DNA of 64,000 nt from Bostrychus sinensis (GCA_020698575.1 CM036255.1:14309501-14373500), one strand, 5' to 3'. Shown: positions 1-13,326, counted from the first letter of the stretch. Notes: generated by a model not told the origin, from the letters alone. Translations and numbers: made by a program.

Positions 1-330
1 TTCCCGTTAGGGGTCATGTGTGGCTGAAACCTATTCCACAATCTATGGCCTTAGGTGGGTTACATCCTGGACGGCAGGCGGCTTGTTAGTTAAAAGGTTG
101 ACATAGAGATGCAAACTAACTCAAAACCCTTCACTGTCTCTTTTAATAAATGAGAATTGTACAGTCACCAGTTCTCCTAACAAAAGCATGGTTGGTGGAA
201 AAAAATTGGAATACCTGGAAAGAACTTACAGTAACACAAGGAGGACATACAGACTCCTCTCAGAGAGATCGCAGTTGGCAGACCCAAGGATCAAACACAT
301 GAGGTGAGAGTGCTGACCACTCTGCCATTC
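1..330 (-). repeat. SINE family A, near full length, runs off the left edge
   Basis: This is a minus-strand copy of the commonest repeat in the window. Its tRNA-like head lies at the right end, where the plus strand reads gaccactctgcca, the complement of the pol III A box tggcagagtgg. The body contains the family's usual blocks (cctattccaca, gttgacatagaga, gtcaccagttctcctaaca, ggaggacatacagactcc). The copy is diverged, so it is old. Assignment to a family A is from comparison with the copies at 57.9, 30.4 and 43.0 kb. Confidence 0.8.
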
Positions 331-993
331 TTACTTTTGTTTTGTTTTTTCAGCATTATAGAGACCAAATCAATTGATGGTACAAACTGTGTAACATAAA
401 AAATCAGGGTCATTTAGAGGCTAGCACTGTAGTAATTCAACCTGTTCTAACTCAGGTTATAATTATAATCCCCACTAGGACCAATCATCTAACATATACA
501 CATGTACACATGGCTTTTTAATACAAATTCTATCAATGTTCACAGTAATTTTGAGGTACATGTGCTGGACCTGTCGGTGACATCCTCAGTCTAGCACACT
601 GACTGTCCTGCCATATTATCAGTCCAGGTGAGAAAGCACTCGACAGGCCTTAAAGGAATTCTCTCCACTCATCACACTCTCCTTAGTCATTTTCTTTCCC
701 TGTCTTCCCTCTTCTCTTTGCAGAAGGCCTTGTATCCAGCCAGACAGAGCTAAACTCCAAGTCTGCAGAATCAATAACAGATGGATGATGATGACTAAGC
801 GCTTTCAAGTGTGCATCCCAGGTTTAACGCAGGATCTTCATTTGATCCACTGTGAGCTGCTTGTGGGCTGAGCACTCATTACGGCTGAGGAGCAGCTTTA
901 CCAGCTGATCACATCTCCATGATTACAGGAGAGACAGACTGTGAAGGTGGGACTTTCACTGTTCGCTATACCTTGTTGGGATCCACTTAAACC
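331..993. other. Unassigned non-coding stretch
   Basis: No coding exon, RNA gene or repeat family was recognised here. The sequence is of ordinary composition and has no long open frame. Confidence 0.5.
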
Positions 994-1565
994 TTAAAGA
1001 TCCCCTATTATGCTTCTTCAACTTTTTAGAGCTTTTAACTATGTTAGCCATGTTGTTTCCACCTCAAAAACCTACCCTGAGTGGCATTAAGTTTTATTCA
1101 TGCACGTTTGAGTAATCTGGCATGCTGCTGCTGTCTCTTTCCTTAAGAGCTTAAAACACTCAGTCTCACCACTCTTTATATATATATATAGACGTGTGAA
1201 ACCAGGAAGTGCTCATGTGCATATGTAAAGCCCATACATCATCACTCATTCTGATCATTTCAGAGCTTCAACTGTCGTCACTACAAAGCAGTCTTTATTT
1301 TGTCATTTATCTATCTGTTAGCGTCATATTGCTAATAGCCATCCTAAATAGCTATTTATGACCTATCCAGTCCCATCCGTTGCCAGAAGAGGGCATAACA
1401 CTCCAAATCCAAGCATTTTCTGCAAATGGAAAGTAACAGCTCCCCAAAAGAAGACGGTTTCCATTCATATACATTATTTTAAGTTATAAAATGTGAATTA
1501 CTAATGCAAAGGTGTGCAAAACTATTTCAAAAAAGCCTGAAAAAGCACAAAATAGGACCTAGATT
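994..1565 (+). mobile_element. MITE family E, copy 1
   Basis: A non-autonomous DNA transposon of about 570 bp. It begins ttaaagatcccctattatgc and ends with aaaaagcacaaaataggacc, an imperfect terminal inverted repeat. A second copy at 58.9-59.4 kb matches block by block (tttatctatctgttagcgtcat, agctccccaaaagaagac, tttcaaaaaagcctgaaaaa in part), which sets the ends. It contains a short TA run and, at 1383-1397, a CTCF-like core. The 111-residue open frame at 1504-1839 begins inside its right end and has no recognisable product. Superfamily not determined. Confidence 0.75.
1383..1397 (+). promoter_or_regulatory. CTCF-like core motif in MITE E copy 1
   Basis: The sequence ccagaagagggca resembles the CTCF core (CCASYAGRKGGCR). 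The same position in the second copy of this MITE carries a better match. Binding is inference only. Confidence 0.35.
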
Positions 1566-2877
1566 CATGTTAGTGATATCAAAACAAACAAATGAACTAA
1601 TATTTGAGGAAAATATAGAGAAGAAACTAGAATGCATGCTACTCGCTGAATTAAACAATGGAGGCATAGGCCTATTGGACAACAGAAACATACTTTGGTT
1701 TGTTAGTATGTTAGCAAAATTACAAAAGAAATGTCAGGATAATAGAAAGAGATTGTACGTTTTTGATGTGGACCTGAAGCACCACCTAGATTTTGAATTT
1801 TTTTTAAAGGATTTTGTAGCACTGTGGCATTTACCCTGAAGATTGAACATTATATATATTATAGCATTATATCTTATACCAATGCAAGAAAGGGCCCGGG
1901 CTTTGGAGTAAGTCTGCGTTCTGTAAGTGCTTTCGACTTCAAATGAAAATAAATCGCTATTTCTTTTACTATGTTTCTCTGTAGTTATTTTGTGCTGAAT
2001 GAAAAAATCATGTAATCCTACAGCTACAGCTGAGTCAAAGGCAAACTGAGACAGCTTTTCATTTTGCTCATGTAGATTTGATCCTCAAATGACTCTGCAT
2101 TTGGAAGGTCAGGCACTAATGCATCAGTAGTTCAGAAGTGTGCATGATATTGCTTTTCATTCAGATTTTCTCTGTTCTTTCTCTTGCCACACTGCTCATC
2201 TCTGGCCAGATAGAGTGCAATCTGTTTTCCCAACTGAGCAAACAAGCCAAAACAAGTCCACATATGCACTCCTGACGCACAGACTACCACACACTCATCC
2301 CAGTACAAAGAAAATACAGAAATAAGCACATTATGTACGCACTAAATAAACGGGGCGGACTGCGGCCTGGTCTAAAGTGTGGCAGAGGGGGCTTTATGAG
2401 GCAGAGGCTGGTAATAAAACTTTCCCTGACTGTGTATGTTGTGGTGTTGTGCTGCTCTCCCCGGTGTGGGAGGTCTGATTTGTAGCAGTAATATCGACAG
2501 CAGCGGCCTTGCAATGAGGTCTTTCCTTCGGGGAGCCCTCCCACCTCCGAGCGTTCACATATACACACCTTAACTAGGTTTTGGATATGCAGAAGCAAGT
2601 GTACACCATCCCATTGCTCCTGTTTTGTAAATTCTGTTAGTGATGTCTCTCTGTCAGAACAACAAAATGTGTTCAGAAAAGCGTGAGTCACGTGTTTGTA
2701 GCTATACTGTCTTGTTATTTTGCCAACAGGTTCTGGCAATGATGAAATTTGGACACTTACCAAAAAAGGAGAAAATAAAGAAATGTGTAGTGCTTTCCGC
2801 CTCTCCTGTGAAAACCCCCGCACACTCCAGGAGGCACTGACCAATCAACAAGCCCACATTCCGTCAACTCTCATTCC
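1566..2877. other. Unassigned stretch with unsupported open frames
   Basis: A 186-codon open frame on the minus strand (2284-2844) is the longest here, but it shows no domain, signal peptide or family motif that I recognise and is flanked by no convincing splice sites. The part around 2380-2570 is somewhat GC-richer than its surroundings. I see no supported gene. Confidence 0.5.
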
Positions 2878-3172
2878 TTAAACCAAAAAAAAAAAAGGTG
2901 TACATCTCTATTTCCACTGTTTCCTCACAGCTGTTTTTCATTTTGTAGTAAGTTGGCAGTTTAAGGAAATAAAAAGCTTTTTTTTACCGCTCTGTGTTCA
3001 AAGGTAACACTCTGCACTCTGCTGGTCACTTCACCTGTTTCTTTATGGCACCAATAGAGTATTTAATAAAAACATCCTATTTTAGTCAGATAATGTTTTT
3101 AAAGGTTGAAAAACATGCAGTGCTGCAAAGCTGTTCTCAAATATGAATAAAAGAATAATATATCCCCTTTAA
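2878..3172 (+). mobile_element. MITE family D, copy 1 (left end damaged)
   Basis: It matches the copies at 12.8-13.3 kb and 52.8-53.1 kb in the blocks ttcattttgtagtaa, gtttctttatggca, attttagtcagataatg and the terminal ataatatatcccctttaa. The right terminal inverted repeat is intact, while the left end has been replaced by a poly-A run. On the minus strand it carries a weak CTCF-like core (3012-3025). Confidence 0.7.
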
Positions 3173-4647
3173 CCTTATGAAGATCTGTGACTTCAATTTA
3201 AAAATGCCTTGGTGCATACAATCAGAAGATATTTTATCTGTTTATGTCTGCAGTGTTATTACTATTTTACAATTGCCACAGCCTTTCTGCTTCCTTCACC
3301 ATGTTGCCAATAAGGATTGCATTGATGACACAATAGTATTCAAGTTCACTTCAAAGCAATTTAGCTTGATAGAAATCCTCCTCTTCCAGTTATATGTTTA
3401 TCTAAAATGGAAAGGGCTTTATGCAGTGTTTTCCTTGATCCCTTGTTGACAAATAAATGAATGATTTGAAAGTCTATCTCATAAATAATGACAAGAATAT
3501 TCTCCTGTGTCAGATAACAAAATATAAGCATGCACACATAAAACTAAGCAATTAACCTCTGATGTCAGTTCATGTCTATCAATAAAAAGAACATTATTGT
3601 AATACTTGTGTAGTGGCTGGTTATCTAGTCCAAAAGATCAGCTTTATTTGTACAACAAAATTTAAAACATTGAGTGAGCATCAGCAGCTGCCAATTCTTT
3701 GAGGCTAAATAACTGACTCTGCTGCGAACGTATGCTAGTTTGAAAAGAAATTGGTGCTATTGTGTTAGGATGTGAATTTCACTGTTACTTTTTGCTACTT
3801 CTGTCTTCTGTCTGCCTTTACATGTTAAACAGTTCAATCGCAGTCACAGTGCAAAGATGCAACTTCCAATAACTTTGAATAAAGAACACTAAACTCTAAT
3901 GAAACGCAAAAGCACAAATGGTTCTGACATAGTCTCTCTATCTTAAATACAATATCGATGTTCACGCCTTGGCCTACACTCGCAGCAGTGGAACATCGGG
4001 AGAGATGACTGGAATACTCTGCCGACAGTAACACCTTGTAAATGGGAAGCTGATGCACTCTCCATGTTGTTGTTCACACTTTTCTCACACCCTGTTCCAG
4101 CGCATTCACATCGGCCAATTAGAGCTCTACACTCCGAAACTAACCGCCTGGATTTGGAGCGCCATATCCCATTGTGTTGTACATGGGCACTATCTTGGCA
4201 TTTCTGTCAGGCAATGGAAGGATGTTTAGTTTCTTAATGGCACAACTTTAAAAAAGGTATTAGACAGCAAAAAGCAGACTTACTCTATCTACAGCCCAAC
4301 AGAGATGTAAAAAGGGCTTTTATGCCTGCTTTAAATTCCTCTGAGGGGACACTTTAGAACATATTCAGCTGTTTGTTGTCCACATGCAAAGACGTACCCA
4401 CAATGCTTGCCCAAATACAGAGAGAAAGTACAACAATTTTTCTGACGCCAACTGGCTTTCGCTCAACTATAATTAGGCAGCTTATAAACAAAAGTCACCT
4501 TAAACTAAGTCAGAAATCCAGCTTCTGTTAGCTTTTATTAATACAACTATTTTATTAAAAGCACACAAATAGGATTCTGAGCAACGCTTTATGATTAGAA
4601 TGACTTCCAGGAGTACACCGCGAATAAAATTGATTTTATCTGACTGG
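3173..4647. other. Unassigned stretch, no gene seen
   Basis: Ordinary AT-rich sequence. Open frames of up to 90 codons are present but none shows a recognisable domain or a family-like composition. Confidence 0.5.
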
Positions 4648-4921
4648 TTGGCAGAGTGGCTAGTACTTTCTTTCAGCAAGGAGGTTGTGGATTCAATTCA
4701 ACACACAATCTTTCTGAGTCTGCATGTCTTCCCTGTGTTCAAGGAATTTTCGCTGGGTACTCTGGCTTCCTCCCATTGTCCAGAGACATGACATGTATGT
4801 GTTAGGTAAAGGGTTGATTTAAAATTGCCAGATTTAAATAAATGTGAGAGTGAATGGTTGCCTGTGTACTTGCTTAAGGAACATAGTTGCTGGTATAGGC
4901 TATAACCTGAATGAATAAATG
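4648..4921 (+). repeat. SINE family A, plus strand, nearly complete
   Basis: The head reads ttggcagagtggctag (pol III A box), followed by a B-box relic ggattcaattcaa, the body (tctgcatgtcttccctgtgtt, gagtgaatggttgcctgt in blocks) and the A-rich gaatgaataaat tail. It is diverged from the 57.9-kb copy and lacks part of the 3' body. Confidence 0.8.
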
Positions 4922-6689
4922 CCTGGTTGTAAAAGCAATACTGACAGTGGTGTACTATTTGTCCAACACAGCATCAGTCCATCATTTGGGATATATATTG
5001 GCATAATATGATATTTTGGCAAATTACGTCTACTTAGCCACGTTACATAGCCTAATCTATGGCCCGGTCTCCATACTTGAATTACATCCTATACACTAAA
5101 GTGCGAGAGTGCACAAGTGTCCAAAAACAGTCCAACAATACAAGAATTGATCTTGTACATTTTATTCTTTTATGTAAATCACAACAAGGCTGCTGCTATT
5201 ATTAAGAACAGCGACAATAGTTGGAGAAGTATTCCAGTAATTTTGCACACACTCACTCAAAAATATGTCTCCAACATTCTATTGGGTCTCCCAAAATGTC
5301 AAAACAGCTGGGATACTATACCACAGAACTTCAACATGATTTCAGCCGTTTTGCACCTGGACCCTATGTACTATCAAACATAATCACTTTATTCCCAGAG
5401 CTGAGCTAAACCTGACTGACAAGCTTATTCATTTTCCTTTCAAGGGAAAAAAATCTGAAGCCGATGAAAAGGCCAAAAGATCTCCCGAGACTTTCAAAAG
5501 CAGAGAGACCGTCAAATAATTCAGTTCACATGTGACAAATCCCATGCAGTGAGGAACATTGGAGATCACAATGAAGACGCTACACAGCTGTCTGAGAGAG
5601 GCATTCTGTGGGTTATCAGAAGCACCTACAGCAGGTGTATAGGATATGTGTGTGGGAATCTATATAGGCACATACCTGGCTGAGTGACTGGTCGCTGCAT
5701 CCATCAGTGGCTTATTAAAACACTGGATTATATTCTCCTCGTCTTGGAGAATCTCCTAAATCCCTAAAAGTCAAGGAGAGGACAGCCACTTGGAACGGCA
5801 CAAGGATGAAAACGTGTTTTGAAGAGGCAACCAAAGAAGTTAAGATATACTGCCACAAATAAAGTGGGAAATAGTAGACTTGGAGAAAGCAGACCTCTAC
5901 AAAGACATTGGCACTGTCTCGTAATTTATAAGAACATAGTGCCCAGATCTGGACAGGAGTAAATGTTCTATCTTAACTGAAATAAAGCCCTTATTCTGTA
6001 TTTCACAATGGCAAAGAGCCACTAAAAGTAATAATTTGTTCTTTCATTGGCTTCTTGTGGCTAGACGTAGTATCTTTGACATTGTTCCACATTCCTCACA
6101 AAAAACTAACCATTTCCTCTTTGATCCATTACTGACCTTTATTAACATAGACTTAAGTTTACTTCCAAACCAATCCACAAACAAACTCACAAACTAACCA
6201 ACATAACATAGATTGAGGTAATTAGTTCCAAACTTCCATCTTTATGTTTTGTAAAAAAACATAAAGAGGTTTAGGTTTTCAGTAAAGCTTTTGTGTCGAG
6301 CAAGCACCCAACAAACCACCAAGAACCAATCACCAAGAACAAAAGACCATGTCACATTTTGCAATTTATGCAATCTTGTAAGAATATTGCATAACACTAC
6401 TGTGCAGCTCAGATTAGCTGTGATCACCAATCAGATTCTGTATCATATTTTATGATGAGATAAATAATCGCTAGATATAATTTAGGAGTGTGCAGAGTCA
6501 ACTGGAGAGTGTGAAACAGTTCTAATTTCTGTTTCTAATTCAGAAAAAATAGAATGCAATGTGTTTGAGCGCTTGAAGTAGCTACATTTCTTTACAGTAA
6601 ATGTCCATCCACTGTCAGGATATTTCTAAATGAATGTCCTAACTAGAGGCACTCGAGAACTTGGCCTTATCTTGCAAAGGCCTATTGTT
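4922..6689. other. Unassigned stretch, no gene seen
   Basis: I recognise no exon or RNA gene. The interval 6100-6220 has a run of short A/C-rich words (caaaccaatccacaaacaaac) shared with 6870-6905 and probably belongs to an old dispersed repeat. Confidence 0.45.
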
Positions 6690-6790
6690 AAACCCCGGCC
6701 CTTGATTAGAATTTTATAGTTCAGGTGTAAATGCTCTATCCATTGACTCACAATGTCATTATATCTGAACATGCTACAGAATCCCAGAAT
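6690..6790 (-). repeat. SINE family F fragment, minus strand
   Basis: The complement of this stretch reads tcaatggatagagc followed by atttacacctgaacta, a tRNA-like head shared with copies at 9.9, 15.0, 32.0 and 41.5 kb. The B-box side is degraded. It is an old fragment. Confidence 0.55.
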
Positions 6791-7137
6791 TTTGGATCAA
6801 AATGGTATTCCAGACCCACAGCAACGATTTTATCTTTCACCCATTACTGGTCTTTCCTGACCTAATTGTCTTGCTAACAGACAAACCAACCAACAAACCA
6901 TCAACTTTCACAGTGATGATCTTACAAACAAGTTTTCCATTCTAATCCCTTCCTCTACCAGGCCTTCCCACTCAGTGTGTACACATGTGTGGACCTGTCC
7001 CCCCTCAGACCCAGCTGTTAGGATCTCAATAAAGGAATGACCTTTTATTTTCTCATTCACCTGGCATCTGCTTCCATTGGCAAAAGAGGATTTTGCAGAT
7101 ACGGAAAAAAAAAAAAGAAAAAAAAAAGAAGATAAAA

Positions 7138-7818
7138 TGGTATAATCCCAATTCTTGTCAAAGTTGGGAAACTGTAAAAAAAAATTAATAAAAACAGAAT
7201 GTGGTGATATGAAAATCTTATAGAACCATATTTATTCACAATAGAACATAAATGACATTTCTGCATAATGACATTTTACCATTTCATTAAATTTGATGGC
7301 AGCAACACATTTCAAAAATGTTGGGACAGGGGCCACAAAAGGCTGCAAAAGAAAGAACAGTATTAAAAAAAGCTTGAGAAGCATTTTGAAACTATGGTTG
7401 GCCTCCATACTTTTGTTGCTCTCGTCCCAAATGCTGATGTGCTGCTGCCATCAAATACATTTTTTATTGTATGATAGTTGAATTCCTTTTTTAACTGTCC
7501 TATGTTTTTGTTTTGGGATTATTGTTCTGGTGTGCTCTATCTAATGCTGCTGCTTCTTGGCCAGGTTGTCGTTGAAAATGAGAATTGGTCCTTAATCTTA
7601 ATCTTAATTCCTATCTGGTTACATAAAGGGTAAATAAATAAAAATTGAAAAATACACAATGATTAATATCCATAAAATGGTATAAAAATCTTAGCACCTG
7701 ATGTTGAATATGTTCTTTTGTAAATAAAATATGGTTTTATGAGATTTGCAAACCATTGCATTCTGTTTTTATCTACATTTTACACAGTGTCCCAACTTGT
7801 ACAGATATGGGGTTGTAG
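7138..7818. mobile_element. Non-autonomous DNA transposon with long inverted arms
   Basis: The left arm (7138 to about 7270) reads caaagttggga then aataaaaacagaatg, atatgaaaatcttatagaac and cacaatagaacata. The right arm (about 7660-7818) is the diverged inverse of the same blocks (attctgtttttat, gtcccaacttgtacag). The middle contains the tail of a LINE (see 7495-7650). The type is common in teleosts; I do not assign a superfamily with certainty (Kolobok-like is one possibility). Confidence 0.7.
7495..7650 (+). repeat. LINE 3' tail fragment inside the 7.1-kb transposon
   Basis: The sequence tgctgcttcttggccaggtt, followed by an atctta repeat and ctggttacataaagggtaaat, is the form of 3' tail found on fish LINE retrotransposons, ending in a tandem aaat tail. 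The 5' part is missing. The family is not certain. Confidence 0.55.
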
Positions 7819-9892
7819 AAAAAAAATGTGGAAAGAAGCAAATAATCAATAAAAGCAATAACAAAAAGGACTAAATGATGGATTGTAGCAATAAAATAAC
7901 AGCGGGCCAAACACCTTTATGCCTTGATGAAGACAGACATGAGGTAGGGCAGTGATTGGAGATGTGACTCATGATGTGTGTGGGATCTGGCAATGGGGAG
8001 CTGATAAATCCTCCGCCGTTTGACTTCTGCCAGACGCACACGCTACATCTCCATCTGTTTGACTAGTGCCAGTTGCCCCCTTTCAATTACCCAGCATGCA
8101 CCGTTCCTCCAAAGAACAGGCCCAGACGAGGGCTGCTGCAAACAGATGGGAGAAGACCAAATTACGAGGTAGTGGAGCAAAAGATGAGTTTGGCTTTGAA
8201 GGTTAACTCATTAAGAATTAGTGACACCACACAAGTGTGAGATTTGAGTGCTGGATAACAGATCTGAATGGTTCATATTTATGGAGCTGATTTCAAACTC
8301 TATTCACTAAACCTTTGATTGCTCTAGCCTCAGTAAACCAAATAATTTTCAGATCACACAGCAACCCTCTCAGGGTTCAAGATACAGAGCTGCACACATT
8401 ACACAACAAAGAAATCATACAACAATAGTATAGTTTAGTAAAACAAAATAAAAAGAGATACCAGGAGCGATCCCTAGCTACGGCAAATTGTAATTTGTCA
8501 AGGATTCACACAATTTTTTTTTAAATAATTGAACAAAAAAAAGTCTTTGAACATTTTCTAATGGATCAAAGACTGCAAAAGAGAGCATTGGATCAATACA
8601 AATGCGTATTTTGTCAAAAAGTAAAAACAGCAAGATGCAGCTCTTGCAGAATTAGGATTGTGTAAGGCATGCTCTTGAGTCAAGAGTGCTCTGGCACGTG
8701 GTATGTGCTCTACCAGGTGGGCCAATGAGGCATCTCTGATGTTACTTCAAGAAATAAAATGTTCCTCAATATTCATATCTAACATGCACAATAAAAACAA
8801 TTGTAATATAAGCATATACATACATACAGCCTGAAGCTTCATATTTTTGGAATATGCAATATGTCGTTCGTATTTTTAGTAGAAGTTATATCCACATCAC
8901 TATGTTTTCTCTATAAAATGCATAACTTACTTGCTGCCATTAGAGGAGCGCTGAAATTGATGAGCCTTGTAATGCATTTTTATGTTTTTTAAAATAATAA
9001 TAAAAAAAAAAACTACATCACATCAAGTACGCAAAAAATATTTTCAATCAGCAAACCTAAGAAACATATTCTGATCTTTGGTGCAAACTGCAGTACTGCA
9101 TATGTATACACAACATTACACAAAACACAATATGCAACTAATGTGTTTACTATTTTCCAAATAAATGCTTAATGTAATAAGCAGGTGGATGATTGTACAG
9201 AACCAAATAAAATTAAAGTAAAATAGCATTAAATTCCATGTAAATAAAGACATTATTTAAAAATTGTGCAGGCCCGACAGCAGGGAAAATAATATCTACT
9301 CACAAAGCTCTGCTAAATTACTCCTATTTGTTATTCACACAAAGCACAGTGGTGCAATTACGCAATTCAGTTTATTTGGTAGTGAAAGACTGTCGCAAAA
9401 TGTTTTCCACAGAATGGCAGTGTCTATGTAAATAAAAGGTTATTATTGGTAATGGCAAAAGAGGAACAAATTCTATTTGAGAATGTCAGCATGAAGAGTT
9501 TTAGATGAAAAATGAATGCAAAGGTACAGCATTAAATATATTTATACATGTTTTCAGATATAGCAGCTAAATCAAAAGTTTAGTAAAACATCATCACACA
9601 GAATTAATTATTGCTATGATTTTGTATTATCAGAAAGTAACCGTTTGAATTCATTGCAATATTAACAATATTTATAAGAATAATTACGTAGACCAGAGGG
9701 TTAATGCTTTCATCTGCGTTGGTTGGTTTGTTATTAAATTTAGTAGTGCGCCAATAAAGAAAATATTTCATAGATGGATACAGAACACACACAATCTCCT
9801 CTAGTGCGAGATAGGGCCAAAAAACTAACTCCAGCAACAAGGGTACAGTTCATAAGCAAATATTAGTTAAGTGGATTCTTTGATATAACAGC
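7819..9892. other. Unassigned AT-rich stretch
   Basis: No gene recognised. The segment 7900-8200 is less AT-rich than its surroundings and free of recognised repeats, so it could be conserved non-coding DNA, but I cannot test this. From 8400 onward the sequence is very AT-rich with A and T runs. Confidence 0.45.
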
Positions 9893-10000
9893 TTCATGGC
9901 TCCATAGACTGAACATTTACACCTGAACTAGTAGATCCCAAGTTCAGTAAGTTTGGCCAATGCATCTAGAGATAGGGCCCTGTCTTTGTTTCTATGACTG
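9893..10000 (+). repeat. SINE family F fragment, plus strand
   Basis: The blocks gaacatttacacctgaacta, gtagatcccaagttcagt and gagatagggcc follow the tRNA-like head layout of the 41.5-kb copy. The A box itself is damaged. Confidence 0.5.
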
Positions 10001-10396
10001 CTTCTTGTTATTAATATTTTGTTTTAGCGGGTAACAGCAAATATATTTTTTTATTTGGATGATCATATTTTGACAATATTTAATCATGACAGTCTTTTTA
10101 ATTAAAATGTTTACTAGAGCTTGTAAAACTGTCCACATTTAGTTTTCAGATAAGACTCTGCTGCTAAAATGTTTAATTACAAGAAATCACTCAAACACGG
10201 CTGAGATGTAATTTCACACTCATATCTGCTCTTTAAGTCAAAAATACAGCAGTGTTCCTGGCAATACGTTTTGTTTTTCCTAATCTAAATGCTTCATATT
10301 GATCGTGTTTACCTGATACTACAGAGATAAATTTGGGGTCTGTTACCTGAACCTCCGGTGAGTCATGGTCACCTCACTGCTGAGATCAGCATTGAC

Positions 10397-10397
<1 letters not shown>

Positions 10398-10428
<31 letters not shown>
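10398..10428 (+). repeat. Poly-A tract
   Basis: An uninterrupted run of about 29 A followed by a short CA run. It is likely a decayed retrotransposon tail or a simple repeat. It explains the lysine-rich open frame that crosses it. Confidence 0.9.
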
Positions 10429-10429
<1 letters not shown>

Positions 10430-10788
10430 ACACACAACATCTCTCCATGCAACATAAGCCACTATAAATCCTTTTTGGTCATTAAGATGTTCCTGAGAGT
10501 AAACGTGCTAAAACAGGAGTGCTCCTTGGTTGATCCTCTGTGCTGTTTGTTGATTAACGGGAGGTGCTTTCCATTCTGCTGACTTCTTAAGGGACTAGAC
10601 CCTCTCCCAGGCTTGTTTAACTGGGGAGGAGGGCAGATAAAGGAGCGCATTTGGTTAAATAAGGCCTAACACTGTGAGACAGACTAATGAGAAGTGTCAT
10701 GCCCTGGGTTTTAGTGAGAGCCGTGTGATGTGGGGGAAAAAAAAAAAAAAAGTGCTACTGCTCTGCATGGTTACGAGATGTACAAGAC

Positions 10789-10922
10789 ACATTCATACAG
10801 GCAAGGTGGGTGAAGTGTCTTGCGCAAGGACACAACAGCAGTGTGAAATGCTGGTAGCAGGGATCAATCCGGCAATCTTCAGGTTAGTGGGCGAATAGCT
10901 CTACCTACTGAGCTACTGTCAC
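10789..10922 (-). repeat. SINE family B fragment, minus strand
   Basis: Read on the minus strand it has a tRNA-like head (gtagctcagtaggtagagct) and a B box (gattgatccctgct region), then the body ttgcgcaagacacttcaccc. The same family is present at 26.8-27.1 kb. Family B bodies like this are common in percomorph genomes. It is 3'-truncated here. Confidence 0.75.
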
Positions 10923-12840
10923 CTTTGTTATACTTAATGTGACCTGACTATCCAAAAAAAACAAAAAAAAAACAAAAACATAGCATTCTGCTTTTCTTTC
11001 GGTCCCTCCAGGATTTGTAATCTAAAAAATAGCAGAGGTGATAAAAATACACAGTTATTAGATCTTTTTCTTTACAATATTGGCTAGAATTACAAAAACA
11101 TGTGGGGTGGTGGCAATCAGCTAATAAAAAATACACATGTTCTATTAATTAGGAATAAAATGTCATTGGAGGGGAGCTGCTCTGCTCAGAAGAGGGGACA
11201 GTCCACAGGAAGCAGCAAATGCAGTTTTAAAGGAAAACCTTGGTGATAACTGGTCAAAGTCACGGTGTTTAAACAAAGTTGCAGAGTTGCGCTGAATTCG
11301 CAGGGTTTGCTCGAATTGCGTTAATAGTTGCTATCACAACATCGCAAAATCCTGCAGGGAGTGATCCTTTATTGCTTATGGGGAGACCGGAGCGTATTAA
11401 AGGTGTTTTGTGCTCTCTATCTCAATATCTACATCATTTTATTCATTCCAATATTTATTATTCCTCAAATTATTCAACCAGTCCTTTGTAACAGCATTAG
11501 TAACTTTATGTTGCAGCCAGGATTTCTATCCCAAACCTTATGAAGACACTATACTGACTGACCTTTTGTGGCATATCTACTGACTTTGCCAGTGTTCCCT
11601 CATACCACATAGCATATATGATTCTACAGTAAATAAATAAAACAACATCATGACAGTAGTTAATATTCTTTCTTCCATTAGCATCCACACAATAGGCTTT
11701 AAGTGCCATTTTAGCAATAAATGTAATCTAATCGTATTTGTGCATGAGTGTATTACCCCTCGGGATTATTGCTGTAGAAACCAATGTCCATTTGCCATTA
11801 AGACATATCATATTCTTATTTACCCACAATATTTCTGCAACTGGATAGGCCCACTTTAAATTTGGTAGAAAGGGGTTATGACTGAACACAAAGCTAAACA
11901 AATTATAGGCCCTCACACCCAGAAACAATGATGTAATGCATGAAAGAAGAACTCACTTCCCAAATCTCACATCATTCCCAGCTCCCCTCCCTCCTCCCCT
12001 CCCTGCCTCCGCTCAGCTGCTGTAAGTAGGCCACATCAATTTTTCACACTGCCTCTGTCTCTATAGCTCCGTGTCTGTCTCTGTGACCATAGCACCTGTC
12101 TGTAGGCCGTACGTGTCACATGTACTCCCATAATGTCCGACCTACCATGTCCCATACAAGCCCTGAAAGAAACCCCTTACTCCCTTCTGCTCCTCTGTTC
12201 TCCCTTCTTTACACCGCTCCATCTATCTTCCTCACTTCTCCTGCAAAATCCTCCTCCCCAGGCTGCCAGTAACATGACAAGACCACTTTTAATGAATGCA
12301 AGATGCGATGATCACAAAAACACACATGCATCTGCAGCACCACACAGTTGCTAAGCCTTGATAATGACATGGAGATTAAATGGCAAAAGAGCAAACTTCC
12401 TGATGCGGCAATTTTAAAGATTTATCCCATAGATCCACCAACATGCTTCTCTTCATTTGTATACATAGCACTATTTTAGACAATCCACGATCCATAGAGG
12501 ACTCCTTTTCGCATCAGAAATCTATATTGCAAATATGCTGCCCCAGGCCTAACAGCAGAGTGGAATTATGCATTTGGCTTCTGTGTTAGTATTCACTGTG
12601 CTCTGTGTATCTTATACTAAAGAGAAAACAACAATTTTCTAATTAGAGGAGTTTCGCCCCAAAACAAGAGATTCGTCAGAAATACAAATGTGATATCTAA
12701 AAGTTTTGAAGGGGCCAAAGTGAAAAAGAAATTGCTTTGCTTTATACATTATGCAGCAGGTTTAATATAAGCTGCCAAGGTTCCAATTACTTGCAAAATA
12801 TTAAGCTTAAAAAAGTTACTTTGTCTCATTAAACATCATC
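10923..12840. other. Unassigned stretch, no gene seen
   Basis: I see no exon or repeat family that I can name. A pyrimidine-rich stretch lies at 11960-12270. Confidence 0.45.
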
Positions 12841-13326
12841 AAGGGGGCAACAGTATGCAAAATTGACACATGATGTCATAATGTGGTTTTGAAAAAAAAA
12901 AAAAAAAAAAGCATACCTGGTGTACCATTTGTGTTTTGCTTCATTCACAAATGTTTAAGTAATCTTTTATTTTCTTGCATGGCTGATCTGAGGCTTCAAA
13001 ACACTTGGTTGCACAACAAGCCCTCTACAGCCAATGTGATTTCACTCCTTTCTCTAAAATCCACAGTGTACAGCTCTGTCTTCCTGATTCCTTCCAGCTA
13101 TTTTTCATTTTGTATTTAAATGACATCATATGAAAAGTTTAAGGAAGTGCTCTTATTCTTTGGTTATATGTTCAAAAGACTGCAACTACATTTCTTTGTG
13201 TCACCATCAGAGTACTTATTAATTAGTTTTTTTCTTTTAGTCAGATAACATTTTTAAAGGTTGTAAAACCTCTAGAGGTGACCAAGATTAGTTTAAAAAT
13301 ATGAATAAAAGCATAATATAGCCCCA
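12841..13326 (+). mobile_element. MITE family D, copy 2
   Basis: The left end (aagggggcaacagtatgcaa) and right end (gcataatatagcccc) match the terminal inverted repeats of the 52.8-kb copy. Internal blocks (tttttcattttgtatt, ttttagtcagataacattt) also match. The copy holds a poly-A run at 12892-12910 and is longer than the 52.8-kb copy, so the two differ by an internal deletion or insertion. Confidence 0.7.

Noticed and set aside
1504..1839. 111-codon plus-strand open frame
   Set aside because: Starts in the right end of MITE E, with AT-driven composition and no domain.
2284..2844. 186-codon minus-strand open frame
   Set aside because: No recognisable domain, no homopolymer-free family-like composition, no neighbouring exon; chance open frames of this size are expected in 64 kb.
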